Of a stretch of 64,000 nucleotides of DNA, positions 20,405 through 28,246 are shown piece by piece (position 1 is the stretch's first letter; each line of letters opens with the position of its first letter). The notes beneath the pieces are model-generated. The model was not told the DNA's origin. It made no database searches and saw only the letters and a program-made list of their open reading frames with translations. The position numbers and the translations under genes were made by a program. This DNA is from Sphingobium sp. HWE2-09 (GTDB lineage: Bacteria > Pseudomonadota > Alphaproteobacteria > Sphingomonadales > Sphingomonadaceae): positions 885,001 to 949,000 of the forward strand of contig NZ_JAYKZX010000001.1 in assembly GCF_035989265.1 (NCBI RefSeq), given 5' to 3'.

Positions 20405-21274
20405 ATGGTATCCATGCAAAAGATGTTGATTGCTGCCGTCTGCGCATCTGCATTCAGCAGCGCGGCTTATGCAGACGATTGTTCATTCAGATACTCGACC
20501 CAAATCGCAAACCGCGCCGCAAAGATTGGCGCCAGCGTGTCAGCCCAAGCTTTACGAGCGATAAGCAGTGACCTCGCAAGCGCGATCGGCGAAAACAAAC
20601 CATCCGCCGAAATTGGTTATGAATATTCGCTTTCTGCGGCCGGCGGAGCGGCTCGAGAGGCCTATTCGGAGACAATCGTCAATGGGTATTTATGTTCTCT
20701 AAGAGAGAAATTCAAAACCGATCCAGCCAAGATCCAGGCGATCGACGACGCAGAAATCGCGCTAACCCAAGCGCTTGATGACTATTATATGTACGATGTC
20801 TGGATGGGCCCAGAATCCGGCGCCAAGCGTGACGCTATCAAAGCACAAATAAAGAATTCCCCAGCTGCAACTGGACCTTTCTCGCTGGCTGACGCCGAGG
20901 CAGGCATGCCAAAGAAAGACTTTGATACCGTCACGCTCCGTAATAGGATATTGAATGTAACTGTACCTGGCATCACAACGGTAGATGGTTGCTACGGCGT
21001 CGTTGAGAGTTCCATCAGAAAAGTTGAACCTTCAACGCTCTCCAGCCTCGGCCTCATTCGTCCAATGCTGATTAAGTACATGTCTGGCAATCAAAAGCTT
21101 GCAATCAACCAGATTTGGATGTTCGTCAGCGGCTCAATGAACCAGCAGATGATGACTGCTAATCAAAAGACATCGGTGCCTGCGACACCCGAAACATTGG
21201 CCTGCGTCAACAACGCGAAGGCAGCCGCGGAGGCTCAAGAGCAAACAATCGTTGCCAAAGATCCTCCCGCATGA
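20405..21274 (+). CDS. Exported protein of unknown function
   Basis: This 289-residue protein was not recognised. It has a typical signal peptide (MLIAAVCASAFSSAAYADD; cleavage near residue 23-25) and a mature part rich in Ala and Ser. Four Cys residues are spread through the mature chain (near DDCSF, YLCSL, DGCYG, LACVN), possibly as disulfides in the periplasm. The start may be 20405 or 20414. It overlaps the next gene, an OmpA-like lipoprotein, by four bases (ATGA), so the two are co-translated and probably act together at the envelope. Its base composition is more A+T-rich than the neighbouring operons. Confidence 0.75.
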   Translation: MVSMQKMLIAAVCASAFSSAAYADDCSFRYSTQIANRAAKIGASVSAQALRAISSDLASAIGENKPSAEIGYEYSLSAAGGAAREAYSETIVNGYLCSLREKFKTDPAKIQAIDDAEIALTQALDDYYMYDVWMGPESGAKRDAIKAQIKNSPAATGPFSLADAEAGMPKKDFDTVTLRNRILNVTVPGITTVDGCYGVVESSIRKVEPSTLSSLGLIRPMLIKYMSGNQKLAINQIWMFVSGSMNQQMMTANQKTSVPATPETLACVNNAKAAAEAQEQTIVAKDPPA

Positions 21275-22185
21275 GGCGATCCGCTATCGCTTCACTCGCT
21301 GCTTTCATCTTGCTTTCTGGCTGCCTCTTTGACAGCAAGCGAGGTCTGCACGGTGTCCCAAATTATCGCATGGCCGAAGCAAAAAGTCGGCGCGACGAGT
21401 GCGACGCGATGGCAGCGACGATTAGGCCCAGTAAGGACAAATCTGGAGGAATCCAGATTCTCGGATATGGAGGCCAGTTTCAAGACGCAACATTCAACAA
21501 CAACAGCGTCAAAGATCAATACCTTACTGCGGCTATGCAATACATCGCCACTTGCCGCGAATGGCAGAGGTTCGAGGCGAGCGACGAAGAATATGAGGGC
21601 GCGATCATGGTTATGGCTAATACCTCAACGAGAGCCATGGACGCCCAAAGTCAGGATGTGACGTTGGCTGGCTGGAAGTCCGCCATGGATGAAGCCCGCC
21701 GGACCAACGCAGAAACGATGTCACAGCTTGTACAACAGATTCGAACAGACATAGCGAGCCGACCAGCTCTCTTACTTAGCAATGCTTCAACGGAGTCGAG
21801 GCTTAAGGCCATCGAAGACTGGATGAAAGCGAACCCGCCTTACGCTGGACCAGATCTACCCAGTTCGACAACCTGGACCGTTCGTTTTTCTCTCGCAGGG
21901 CGGGATCCGAATGCTTCAGACCTTGCCTCAGCCCGATCCTCGCTGACTTCCACACTGGCGAAGTGCAAGGCGCCGGTCGTCAACGTAGTGGGGTTTGCCG
22001 ATCTCAGCGGCTCTGAAGCCGCGAACTTGCGCCTTTCCAAGCAACGGGCTGAAGCCGTCCATAGCGCGCTTGAGGTCCAATACGGTGCGCAATATCTCGT
22101 AAGTGGCGGGGGTGAAGTCTCGCGCTTTGGCACCGATCCATCGAGCAATCGTATCGCGGTGGTCTCCGTCGCATGTATCCGGTAG
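21271..22185 (+). CDS. OmpA-like peptidoglycan-associated lipoprotein
   Basis: This 304-residue lipoprotein has lipobox LLSGC with the lipidated Cys at residue 18. A mostly helical middle region of about 170 residues has no recognised family. The C-terminal OmpA-like domain (about 200-304) contains VVGFADLSGSEAANLRLSKQ RAEAV, with the Asp and Arg that bind diaminopimelate of peptidoglycan. It should sit in the outer membrane facing the cell wall. It is translationally coupled to the exported protein before it. The pair is intact although it lies among decayed mobile genes, which suggests a retained function. Confidence 0.82.
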   Translation: MRRSAIASLAAFILLSGCLFDSKRGLHGVPNYRMAEAKSRRDECDAMAATIRPSKDKSGGIQILGYGGQFQDATFNNNSVKDQYLTAAMQYIATCREWQRFEASDEEYEGAIMVMANTSTRAMDAQSQDVTLAGWKSAMDEARRTNAETMSQLVQQIRTDIASRPALLLSNASTESRLKAIEDWMKANPPYAGPDLPSSTTWTVRFSLAGRDPNASDLASARSSLTSTLAKCKAPVVNVVGFADLSGSEAANLRLSKQRAEAVHSALEVQYGAQYLVSGGGEVSRFGTDPSSNRIAVVSVACIR

Positions 22186-22442
22186 CACCGCGAGGCCGCC
22201 TTGCGAGCTGCTGCTATCGCGGATCACTTAGCCAAACTGGAATGTCAGCTTTGGAAGCGTTGTTGCGAGAGGGTTCCCCGCTGAGCGAATGGCCGGTTTA
22301 ACGGAAGCTGCCGTTTAAAGTTCGGCCGGCGAACGACGCACTCTGGTCGAGGGCTGCTGACAGCTGTCGGTCCCCCCATGCGACATTAGCATCGACTTCT
22401 GAATGGCAACGATGGATCAGGACGCGACCAGCCGACGTCATC

Positions 22443-23269
22443 GTGATAGCGGACGGGAAGGGCAAGGCTGCGCGTATCCTCGAGATTATCCTCTTTGGAT
22501 CGCACGCACGCGGCGACTGGGTAGATGAACCGCACACGTCAAAGGGCTACGTGTCGGACTATGATCTTTTGATCATCGTGAACCAGCAGGACCTTGCTGA
22601 TCTCGATCTCTGGCACAATGCCGAGGAACGGTTAATCCGAGAGAGTCAGGTCACGAAGGTCTTGCGGACGCCGACCAACTTCATGGTTCACACGCTCAAG
22701 GAAGTGAACGATGGCCTGGCGCAAGGGCGTTTCGTTTTCGAAGACATAGCCCGCGATGGAATTGCGCTATATCAGTCCAGTGACACTGAGCTGCATCAGC
22801 CCAAGCCAAAGGCGCCAGACGATGCGTTGGAAATGGCGCAGGAATATTTTGAAACATGGCTGGCATCGGCTCACGGCAGGATGAAACTATCGCGGTTTGC
22901 GATGACTGAGGGGATGCTGAAGGAAGCAGCCTCTGAAATGCATCAAAGTGTAGAGTTTCTCTACCACTGCGTATTGCTTGTGATGACGTTCTATACCCAC
23001 ATCGCCACAATATTGGGTTTCTTAGGTCTCTTGCCGAAAAATTGGACCAGCGATTGATCGCCGTCTGGCCACGTGATGATCGCAAGGATCGAGCCATGTT
23101 CACGAAATTGCGCGATGCCTACGTTAAAGCGCGCTATTCCAAGCACTATGCGATCAGCGCAGAGGAACTGGAATGGCTCGCTGCGCGCGTGGAGGATCTG
23201 GGCAGCCTAGTTTACGACATCTGCTCCCAGAGGATCGCGGAACTCAAGAGGACCGCTGGCGTCCTCTGA
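22443..23269 (+). pseudogene. MNT-HEPN fusion protein, frameshifted
   Basis: The N-terminal part shows the minimal nucleotidyltransferase motif LFGSHARGDW and SDYDLLIIV. The second part is a HEPN domain beginning near LEMAQEYFETWLASAH. The frame breaks near 22996 (one base seems missing in CTATACCCAC), and the HEPN domain continues in another frame as HRHNIGFLRSLAEKLDQRL up to the stop at 23269. Corrected, it would be a MNT-HEPN protein like those in type VII toxin-antitoxin and defence loci. The N terminus also looks short, with only a GTG start at 22443. It is probably a dead gene unless the shift is a sequencing error. Confidence 0.75.
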
Positions 23270-23334
23270 CGAATCATGACAAAGGCTGAATATCTCCCTA
23301 TTCAGCCCTTTCTTTAGGATGAATAGGGAACTCA

Positions 23335-23804
23335 CTGGCCGAGAACGATCAAAGCAACGATCTGCTGGTCACCCTGACTGCCAATATTGTCGCTGCCCAT
23401 GTCAGCAACAACAGCGTCGCCGTGGGAGATATCGCCGTGCTGATCGCGAGCGTACACCATGCCTTACACCAGACAAGCGCGCCGGTCGTCTGGTGTAAGG
23501 CTCAGCCCGAGCCGGCTGTTTCAATCCGAGCCTCGATCAAGCCCGGTTTCATCGTCTGCCTTGAGGACGGCAAGAAGCTTAAGATGCTGAAGCGCCATCT
23601 TATGACCCGCCATGGTTTGTCTCCTGACGACTATCGTACAAAGTGGGGATTGCCGTCAGACTACCCTATGGTCGCGCCCAACTACGCCGCTCAGCGTGAG
23701 GACTGGCGAAGAAGATCGGGCTAGGACGTAAGCCAGGTCAAGCCGGGAAGGCTGCCGGGTCCAAGCCGGCCTCGAAAAAGCTGACAATCGCTTCGAAGAA
23801 GTGA
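23335..23804 (+). pseudogene. MucR/Ros-type zinc-finger regulator, damaged
   Basis: The frame encodes the MucR signature: an N-terminal NDLLVTLTANIVAAHVSNNS helix, then the Ros zinc-finger core CLEDGKKLKMLKRHLMTRHG and LSPDDYRTKWGLPSDYPMVAPNYA. Two defects are seen. No ATG precedes the family N terminus; the codon in that place is CTG (23335) with AGGGA just before it. Near 23700 a one-base shift moves the usual basic tail (LAKKIGLGRKPG...) into another frame, ending at 23804. As written, translation would stop at 23724 and could start internally at GTG 23422. MucR genes often travel with conjugative elements of sphingomonads. Confidence 0.75.
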
Positions 23805-24951
23805 GGGAAAGCACGCTTAGCTCGCTACCCGTCTTAACGTCGCCTGTAGTTTCCTCGCTTGCCCCTGCCAGGTCACTGGCGTTTCGAGATCTGCCTCTAA
23901 TTCCCGCCAATGGCGGTCCCATCCGGAGCCGCGTTGGCTGACAGGAACTTGGAGTTCAACCAGCTTCACTGAACTTCCCGAGATTGAGCGCAGTCGTTCG
24001 AGGATTGCGCGCAATTGACCATCGTTCGATGTGACAGGCGGCGCGGGAGCTTCGCCTGGGGGATCGCTTCCACCGCTTATGGACTCAGGTGCCGGCCTTT
24101 GGGGTGATCCAGACGTCGACCGGCGCGACAAATTTGCCCGGCGCAGGCTTTCCGACATTGACCCGGTCAGCAGTCACACGCTCGCCCGTCTTGAGATTGA
24201 AGTGGCCCAAGGCTTGGACATCCGGCCAAACGTCATCTTCTGAATGGGCCGGTCGGTTGTCGAATTCATGATGGTCGCAATGATGCTCATTGCGTCTCGA
24301 TAGCAACCGGCCTCGGGCCTTCCAGTGAGGAGGTTGGGTCCTGCAGATTTATAACTTTGCCCCTGAAGAGCCGGCATACTTGATCGGCACCGACCAGAGA
24401 AAGTCCGAAAATCGGACTAAATCTTCTGCCCCGTGTAGCCAAACTGTTGGAGGAGGGGGAATGCCACTATAGGCTTTGACGGGACGCCGTGGAAGCCTGT
24501 CGGCCAGTAGCGCAGGAAGGTACAGATGACTGAACCCGTCGATGATCAAGCAGAAACGGCTGTCGCCACCGTCGCATTGCAAACCGGCTTTCGAGAATGG
24601 GCTTGGACTCCGCTCTATGCGAACATTGGTGGGGTATCGCGGGGATGTTCTGGGTGCTCTCTTTCCTGTCCTGGTGCGCAAAGCCGCTCGGTTAGATGCA
24701 TGAGACTGCTGTGATGGGGTATTTTATCATCGCCTGCTGCCCGCCGATCATGCTGATGATCCTTGGCTTCGGAACTCTCGAACGATGGTGGCATGGATTT
24801 CGTCGAGATGGTTCGGAGCCAGCCGAATCAGGTGAACTTCTGCACTTAGACGTAGGCCCGTCCGGCATTCATTGGAGCATCGATCCCTTGGGCCCACGAT
24901 CAGGATGTAATTGGATTGGGAGCACCCTAAATCCTTTGAATGGTGGTTACA
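23805..24951. other. Accessory stretch with only unrecognised short frames
   Basis: A minus-strand frame at 23817-24158 (113 codons) and plus-strand frames at 24526-24714 and 24696-24968 with hydrophobic stretches are the best candidates. None has a recognisable family, a good ribosome binding site or a neighbour that supports it. Given the traG and traD fragments next door, these are probably eroded pieces of a conjugative element. Confidence 0.4.
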
Positions 24952-25930
24952 TCAGTCGCGGGTCTTAAACTTGCTATCGCCATCGGCAGGCCTATTGCCT
25001 AAATCAAGACGGTGCCTTCCTTTCGACAAAAGCGACGATTGCTCCAAAGATGTCACTGGGGCGTTCAAATCGAAGGTGCCCCGGCCGCTGTCTGCATCTT
25101 TCAAGTAGCGATTTCGCAGGCCGTCATGTCCAAGAACCTGTTCCGATAGCTCCACAGCAAATGTTCTATGGGGCGATCCTGAACGTGCTGCCGACAGTTC
25201 GGCATTTGCAATCGCCTGACGAACGTCGAAATTTACAATGTCGAGGTGGGAAATCGCGGTCTCGCTCATGCTTCCAACCTCTGCACTCGCGACAGAGATC
25301 GAACCGCTAGCTGGACATCCGCAAAAACCTCAGATTTCTTGAACTTTAGAACGCCAAGCAGTTGAAATTGTTAAATGAGATTTTGCTGGATCAGGGTTTT
25401 TGCGGGTGTCCAGCTCCTCCGGTCGTTCGGCTTTTAAAAGCGCCGCTCGCGCTTTCCGAGCCTCCAGATATCTGCCCATTGATACCTGTAGTGATGCTAT
25501 TTTGATCCTGGGCAGTTCGGTTGATCGATCTCTGCCATCCCGTCTGAGCCATGATGGCCCGCACATCGCGTTGGAGCGTGTCTGCCACCTGGGGCCTGAG
25601 GCGCCACTGGCCTTTGCGGTCCATTTCAAAGCCGCCACGCAGCCAGTTGGTCAGGGCGGCTTTGCCTTCCGTGCCGCCGCTCATGAAATGCTCGATCGTG
25701 TCGGGGTCGGCCTGCTTGCCTGCCTCGAACCTTGTACTCGTGTCGTTACGGGCGGATTTTTCGAAGTCAGCGCTGCTGGAGACGAGCAGGTCATTGTGTG
25801 CGAGGTTGAAGCGCGCATGGCCGCCATTGGCAACTGCGCCCAATTGGCTTTCGTTGAGAAGGCCGGCCTTCCACATCTGGGCCGCGGTCTGCGGCGTCAG
25901 GTTGAGGCTGAAGTCGCCATTCTGGTCCAT
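24952..25930 (-). pseudogene. TraG-like conjugation protein, C-terminal fragment
   Basis: The minus-strand translation from 25930 (MDQNGDFSLNLTPQTAAQMW, later RFEAGKQADPDTIEHFMSGG and TNWLRGGFEMDRKGQWRLRP) resembles the C-terminal region of F-type TraG mating-pair stabilisation proteins. After a 107-bp inverted-repeat insertion (25309-25415) the same protein appears to resume in another frame: ISVASAEVGSMSETAISHLD, then VLGHDGLRNRYLKDADSGRG. The N-terminal membrane part is absent. The assignment is from pattern memory and should be tested by a profile search. Confidence 0.6.
25309..25415. mobile_element. MITE-like inverted-repeat insertion in the traG fragment
   Basis: AGCTGGACATCCGCAAAAACC at 25309 is matched by the reverse complement of TTTTTGCGGGTGTCCAGCT ending at 25415. 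This gives near-perfect terminal inverted repeats of about 24 bases around a 58-base A+T-rich core with no gene. It interrupts the traG-like frame. No target duplication is clear. It fits a miniature non-autonomous element, but a simple duplicated hairpin cannot be excluded. Confidence 0.5.
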
Positions 25931-26640
25931 GGCAATCTACCGTTTCTTGAGCTCGATGCCGTTGGCGCGTATTCGCGCCGAGCTGGCCTCGGTCATGCGG
26001 AGCTTCTCCTATCTCGACGACACCCGCGACGGCTTCTCGATTCGGGACTGGGTAGCGGACGAGGAAGATGACAGCTGGCTCTTCATCACCGTGAAAGCCG
26101 ATCAGCTGCCCTCGCTTCCTCCTCGGATCACGGTCTGGTATAAGCGCCATCATGAGCATGGAGCCCGACCGGGCCCGCCGACTCTATTGCGTGATCGATG
26201 AACTGCCCACGCTCCAGAAGCTGCCCTCACTTTCGGATCCTAGCTCGGGCACGGAAATATGGCGGATGCGGGATTCTGGGCTTTCAGAGCTACCCTCAAC
26301 TGGAGGCGACCTACGGAATCCAGGATGCCGCGGCGATCACCGGATACTGTTCGACCTGGGTGGCGCTGCGCGCAAATGACACGTCGACTGCCAAACATGT
26401 CTCCGAAAATTTTGGTCAGGTCGAACAGGTCGAAGCCAATGAAGGTATGTCCTATGGGGTGAACGACATGCGCGATGGCGTGAACCTCTCGCGCATGCAG
26501 GTCACCCGACCTCTCGTCATGCATACCGAGGTCACCAACCTTCCCAATTTCGCGGGCTTTTTGCGCTTCGGAAGGGACCTTCCAGTTGCCCAATTCACAG
26601 ACAGCTATAATCGAGCCCCGACCTGCTTGCCGGGGTTCGA
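25931..26640 (+). pseudogene. TraD-like type IV coupling protein, frameshifted fragment
   Basis: Three consecutive frames together read as a VirD4/TraD coupling protein. They are RIRAELASVMRSFSYLDDTR with RDWVADEEDDSWLFITVKAD (25950-26145), then ISAIMSMEPDRARRLYCVID with ELPTLQKLPSL (26139-26235), then RKYGGCGILGFQSYPQLEAT through EVTNLPNFAGFLRFGRDLP (26250-26580). The Walker B-like VIDELP is present; the N-terminal Walker A part is missing. Shifts fall near 26137 and 26238. It starts head-to-head with the traG fragment at about 25931, an arrangement not found in working transfer operons, so a rearrangement joined them. Confidence 0.7.
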
Positions 26641-27599
26641 TGAGCGGACGTCCCCGGCGATACGCATGTCAGTCGGCGCAGCTGCGCCAGCTTCAGCTTC
26701 GCCAGCAAGGGATACCAGCAAGCGAGCAAGAGCGCCGAAGAAGGGCGCCGACCCGCCTGAACTTCCCCTCGCACAGGCCAATGCCGAACCACCTGCGGAC
26801 GCAATCGCGTCAGGTCGTGGCGACGCGACCCCAGTTCCAGACCTGAAGGCAACTCGCGGGGCACCTGCACTTCTGGGCCGCTCATCCGGTTTCGGGCTTG
26901 CCCAGCATGGTCGCAGAGGCGGCGCGCGTAGCGCATCGAGGCCGACATGATGCATCCCAGGCGTCCGTTCGCGCAATTCGCCTGAAGCTGCGCGGGCGTC
27001 AAGGCCGCGCGGTCGACCCAAGAAGCATCCCAAGCTTTAGGGTTATCCCGCCTTTTCCCGATGTCAGTTTCATGGCGCGTGGTTGTCGGTTTTCGAGATC
27101 GGACCCCGCGTGCCGAAGCTGAGCCTGGCATTCCTGCCCTGATGAACAGGGAAGGGAGGCTGGAAATGGTTTTATATTATTGAAATAGAAAGAAAAATAG
27201 TTCCTAGTGCCTGCATGAATGAGAAGTGTTTCCGGGATTATAGGCGCAGAATCCTGCATCAAATGCGTTTGTTTTCAGTCACTAAATCAAATAATTCGGT
27301 TGCTGCCGGGGGACTCGAAACAACTAGATTGCAGATCGTTTTTACCATCCAGCACACAAAGTCGCTTACGTTGCGACCCTAGGACGCCCTTTTGCTCGAC
27401 GCTTCACCGAAATGATACATCGCTTAAGGCGGTCGTTTGCTCCGTTCCCACAGCACTTCTCATCTGAATGCAAGGCCATCGGAGTTTTCTCACCATTGTC
27501 TGAGAAAATGTAGTTTGAGAACAAAGCGCTCTCCTGCACCCAAACAGATCATATCAAACCGTTCCGGATCATCCCGGAACGATTTTTTCATGCTCTTTT
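26641..27599. other. Non-coding or decayed stretch after the traD fragment
   Basis: The first 300 bases may still be an eroded Ala/Pro-rich tail of the coupling protein in the 26198-26950 frame. Beyond 27130 the sequence becomes clearly A+T-rich, with no frame that can be supported. An inverted repeat CCGTTCCGGATCATCCCGGAACG at about 27559-27581 can form a hairpin followed by ATTTTTTC and could act as a terminator. Confidence 0.4.
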
Positions 27600-27777
27600 T
27601 TGGCAGATTTGCCCCGTTTGCCCGAGACGAGCCAAGTCGGCAGCCTTCGCGCCAGCCTCCAGCTCCTTCAGTACGCCGATGATCTGTTCTTTGGTAAGCC
27701 TTGCTCGCTTCATTCGTCCGTCCTTCCATCAGGTCAGGCTCTAATCAAGCTTGGAGGAAAATCCGGGGGTCAGGTCA
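27600..27777 (-). pseudogene. IS3-family orfA stub with one inverted-repeat end
   Basis: On the minus strand an ATG at 27713 opens MKRARLTKEQIIGVLKELEA and continues with GAKAADLARLG, the N terminus of an IS3-family orfA. It then runs out of family sequence after about 28 codons. Upstream, TGACCTGACCCCCGGATTTT (ending at 27777) is a typical IS3 end. The rest of the element is gone. It marks the right border of the mobile-DNA segment. Confidence 0.65.
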
Positions 27778-27907
27778 CGCTACCGATAAAGATGAGGAAA
27801 CGCGCAGGATACTATCCAGGCCATATTTTCGGCCATTAGCCTTTTCATTTAAATAGATGCTGCAGGATATGCCCACTGCGGAACGACAGCCTGCCTGTTA
27901 TTCAACC

Positions 27908-28246
27908 TCAAATTTGAATAAGCGTTTGCGGATCGTGGTAGCAGCTGGACGACACTATGACGGGTGCCCCCGTCACCACAGTTCCGAAAAAACCGGCAAC
28001 GCTGCAAGCTACGGCCAATCTCCGCTCGAATCCTGGCGACATGGTGCCTGTCCAATAGATGATAACGATGCCACCACATCCTAAAATGAGCCATGTGAGG
28101 CCCAACACCCAGCGGAACAGCGTCCCGCCCATTAGCGGCATGCCGCTCCAGCCATGAACGCATCCTAGCCCATGCAGCGCGTAGAGCAGCGAAAAGCCTA
28201 ACGCCCACAGGATCATCCCCGCACTTGCGCGTGCCAGCAGCGTCAT
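27908..28246 (-). CDS. Small membrane protein of the oxidase operon
   Basis: This 112-residue protein has about three hydrophobic helices (SAGMILWALGFSLLYALHGL, LFRWVLGLTWLILGCGGIVI, LAVACSVAGFFGTVVTGAPV). No family was recognised, though short membrane proteins of this kind often end cytochrome oxidase operons. The ATG overlaps the stop of the oxidase subunit I-III gene (ATGA), which supports translation from 28246 and a role in the oxidase complex. Confidence 0.65.
   Translation of the reverse strand: MTLLARASAGMILWALGFSLLYALHGLGCVHGWSGMPLMGGTLFRWVLGLTWLILGCGGIVIIYWTGTMSPGFERRLAVACSVAGFFGTVVTGAPVIVSSSCYHDPQTLIQI

Noticed and set aside
24526-24968. Two small plus-strand frames with hydrophobic segments
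   Set aside because: No ribosome binding site, no homology recognised, and they lie in decayed conjugative DNA.
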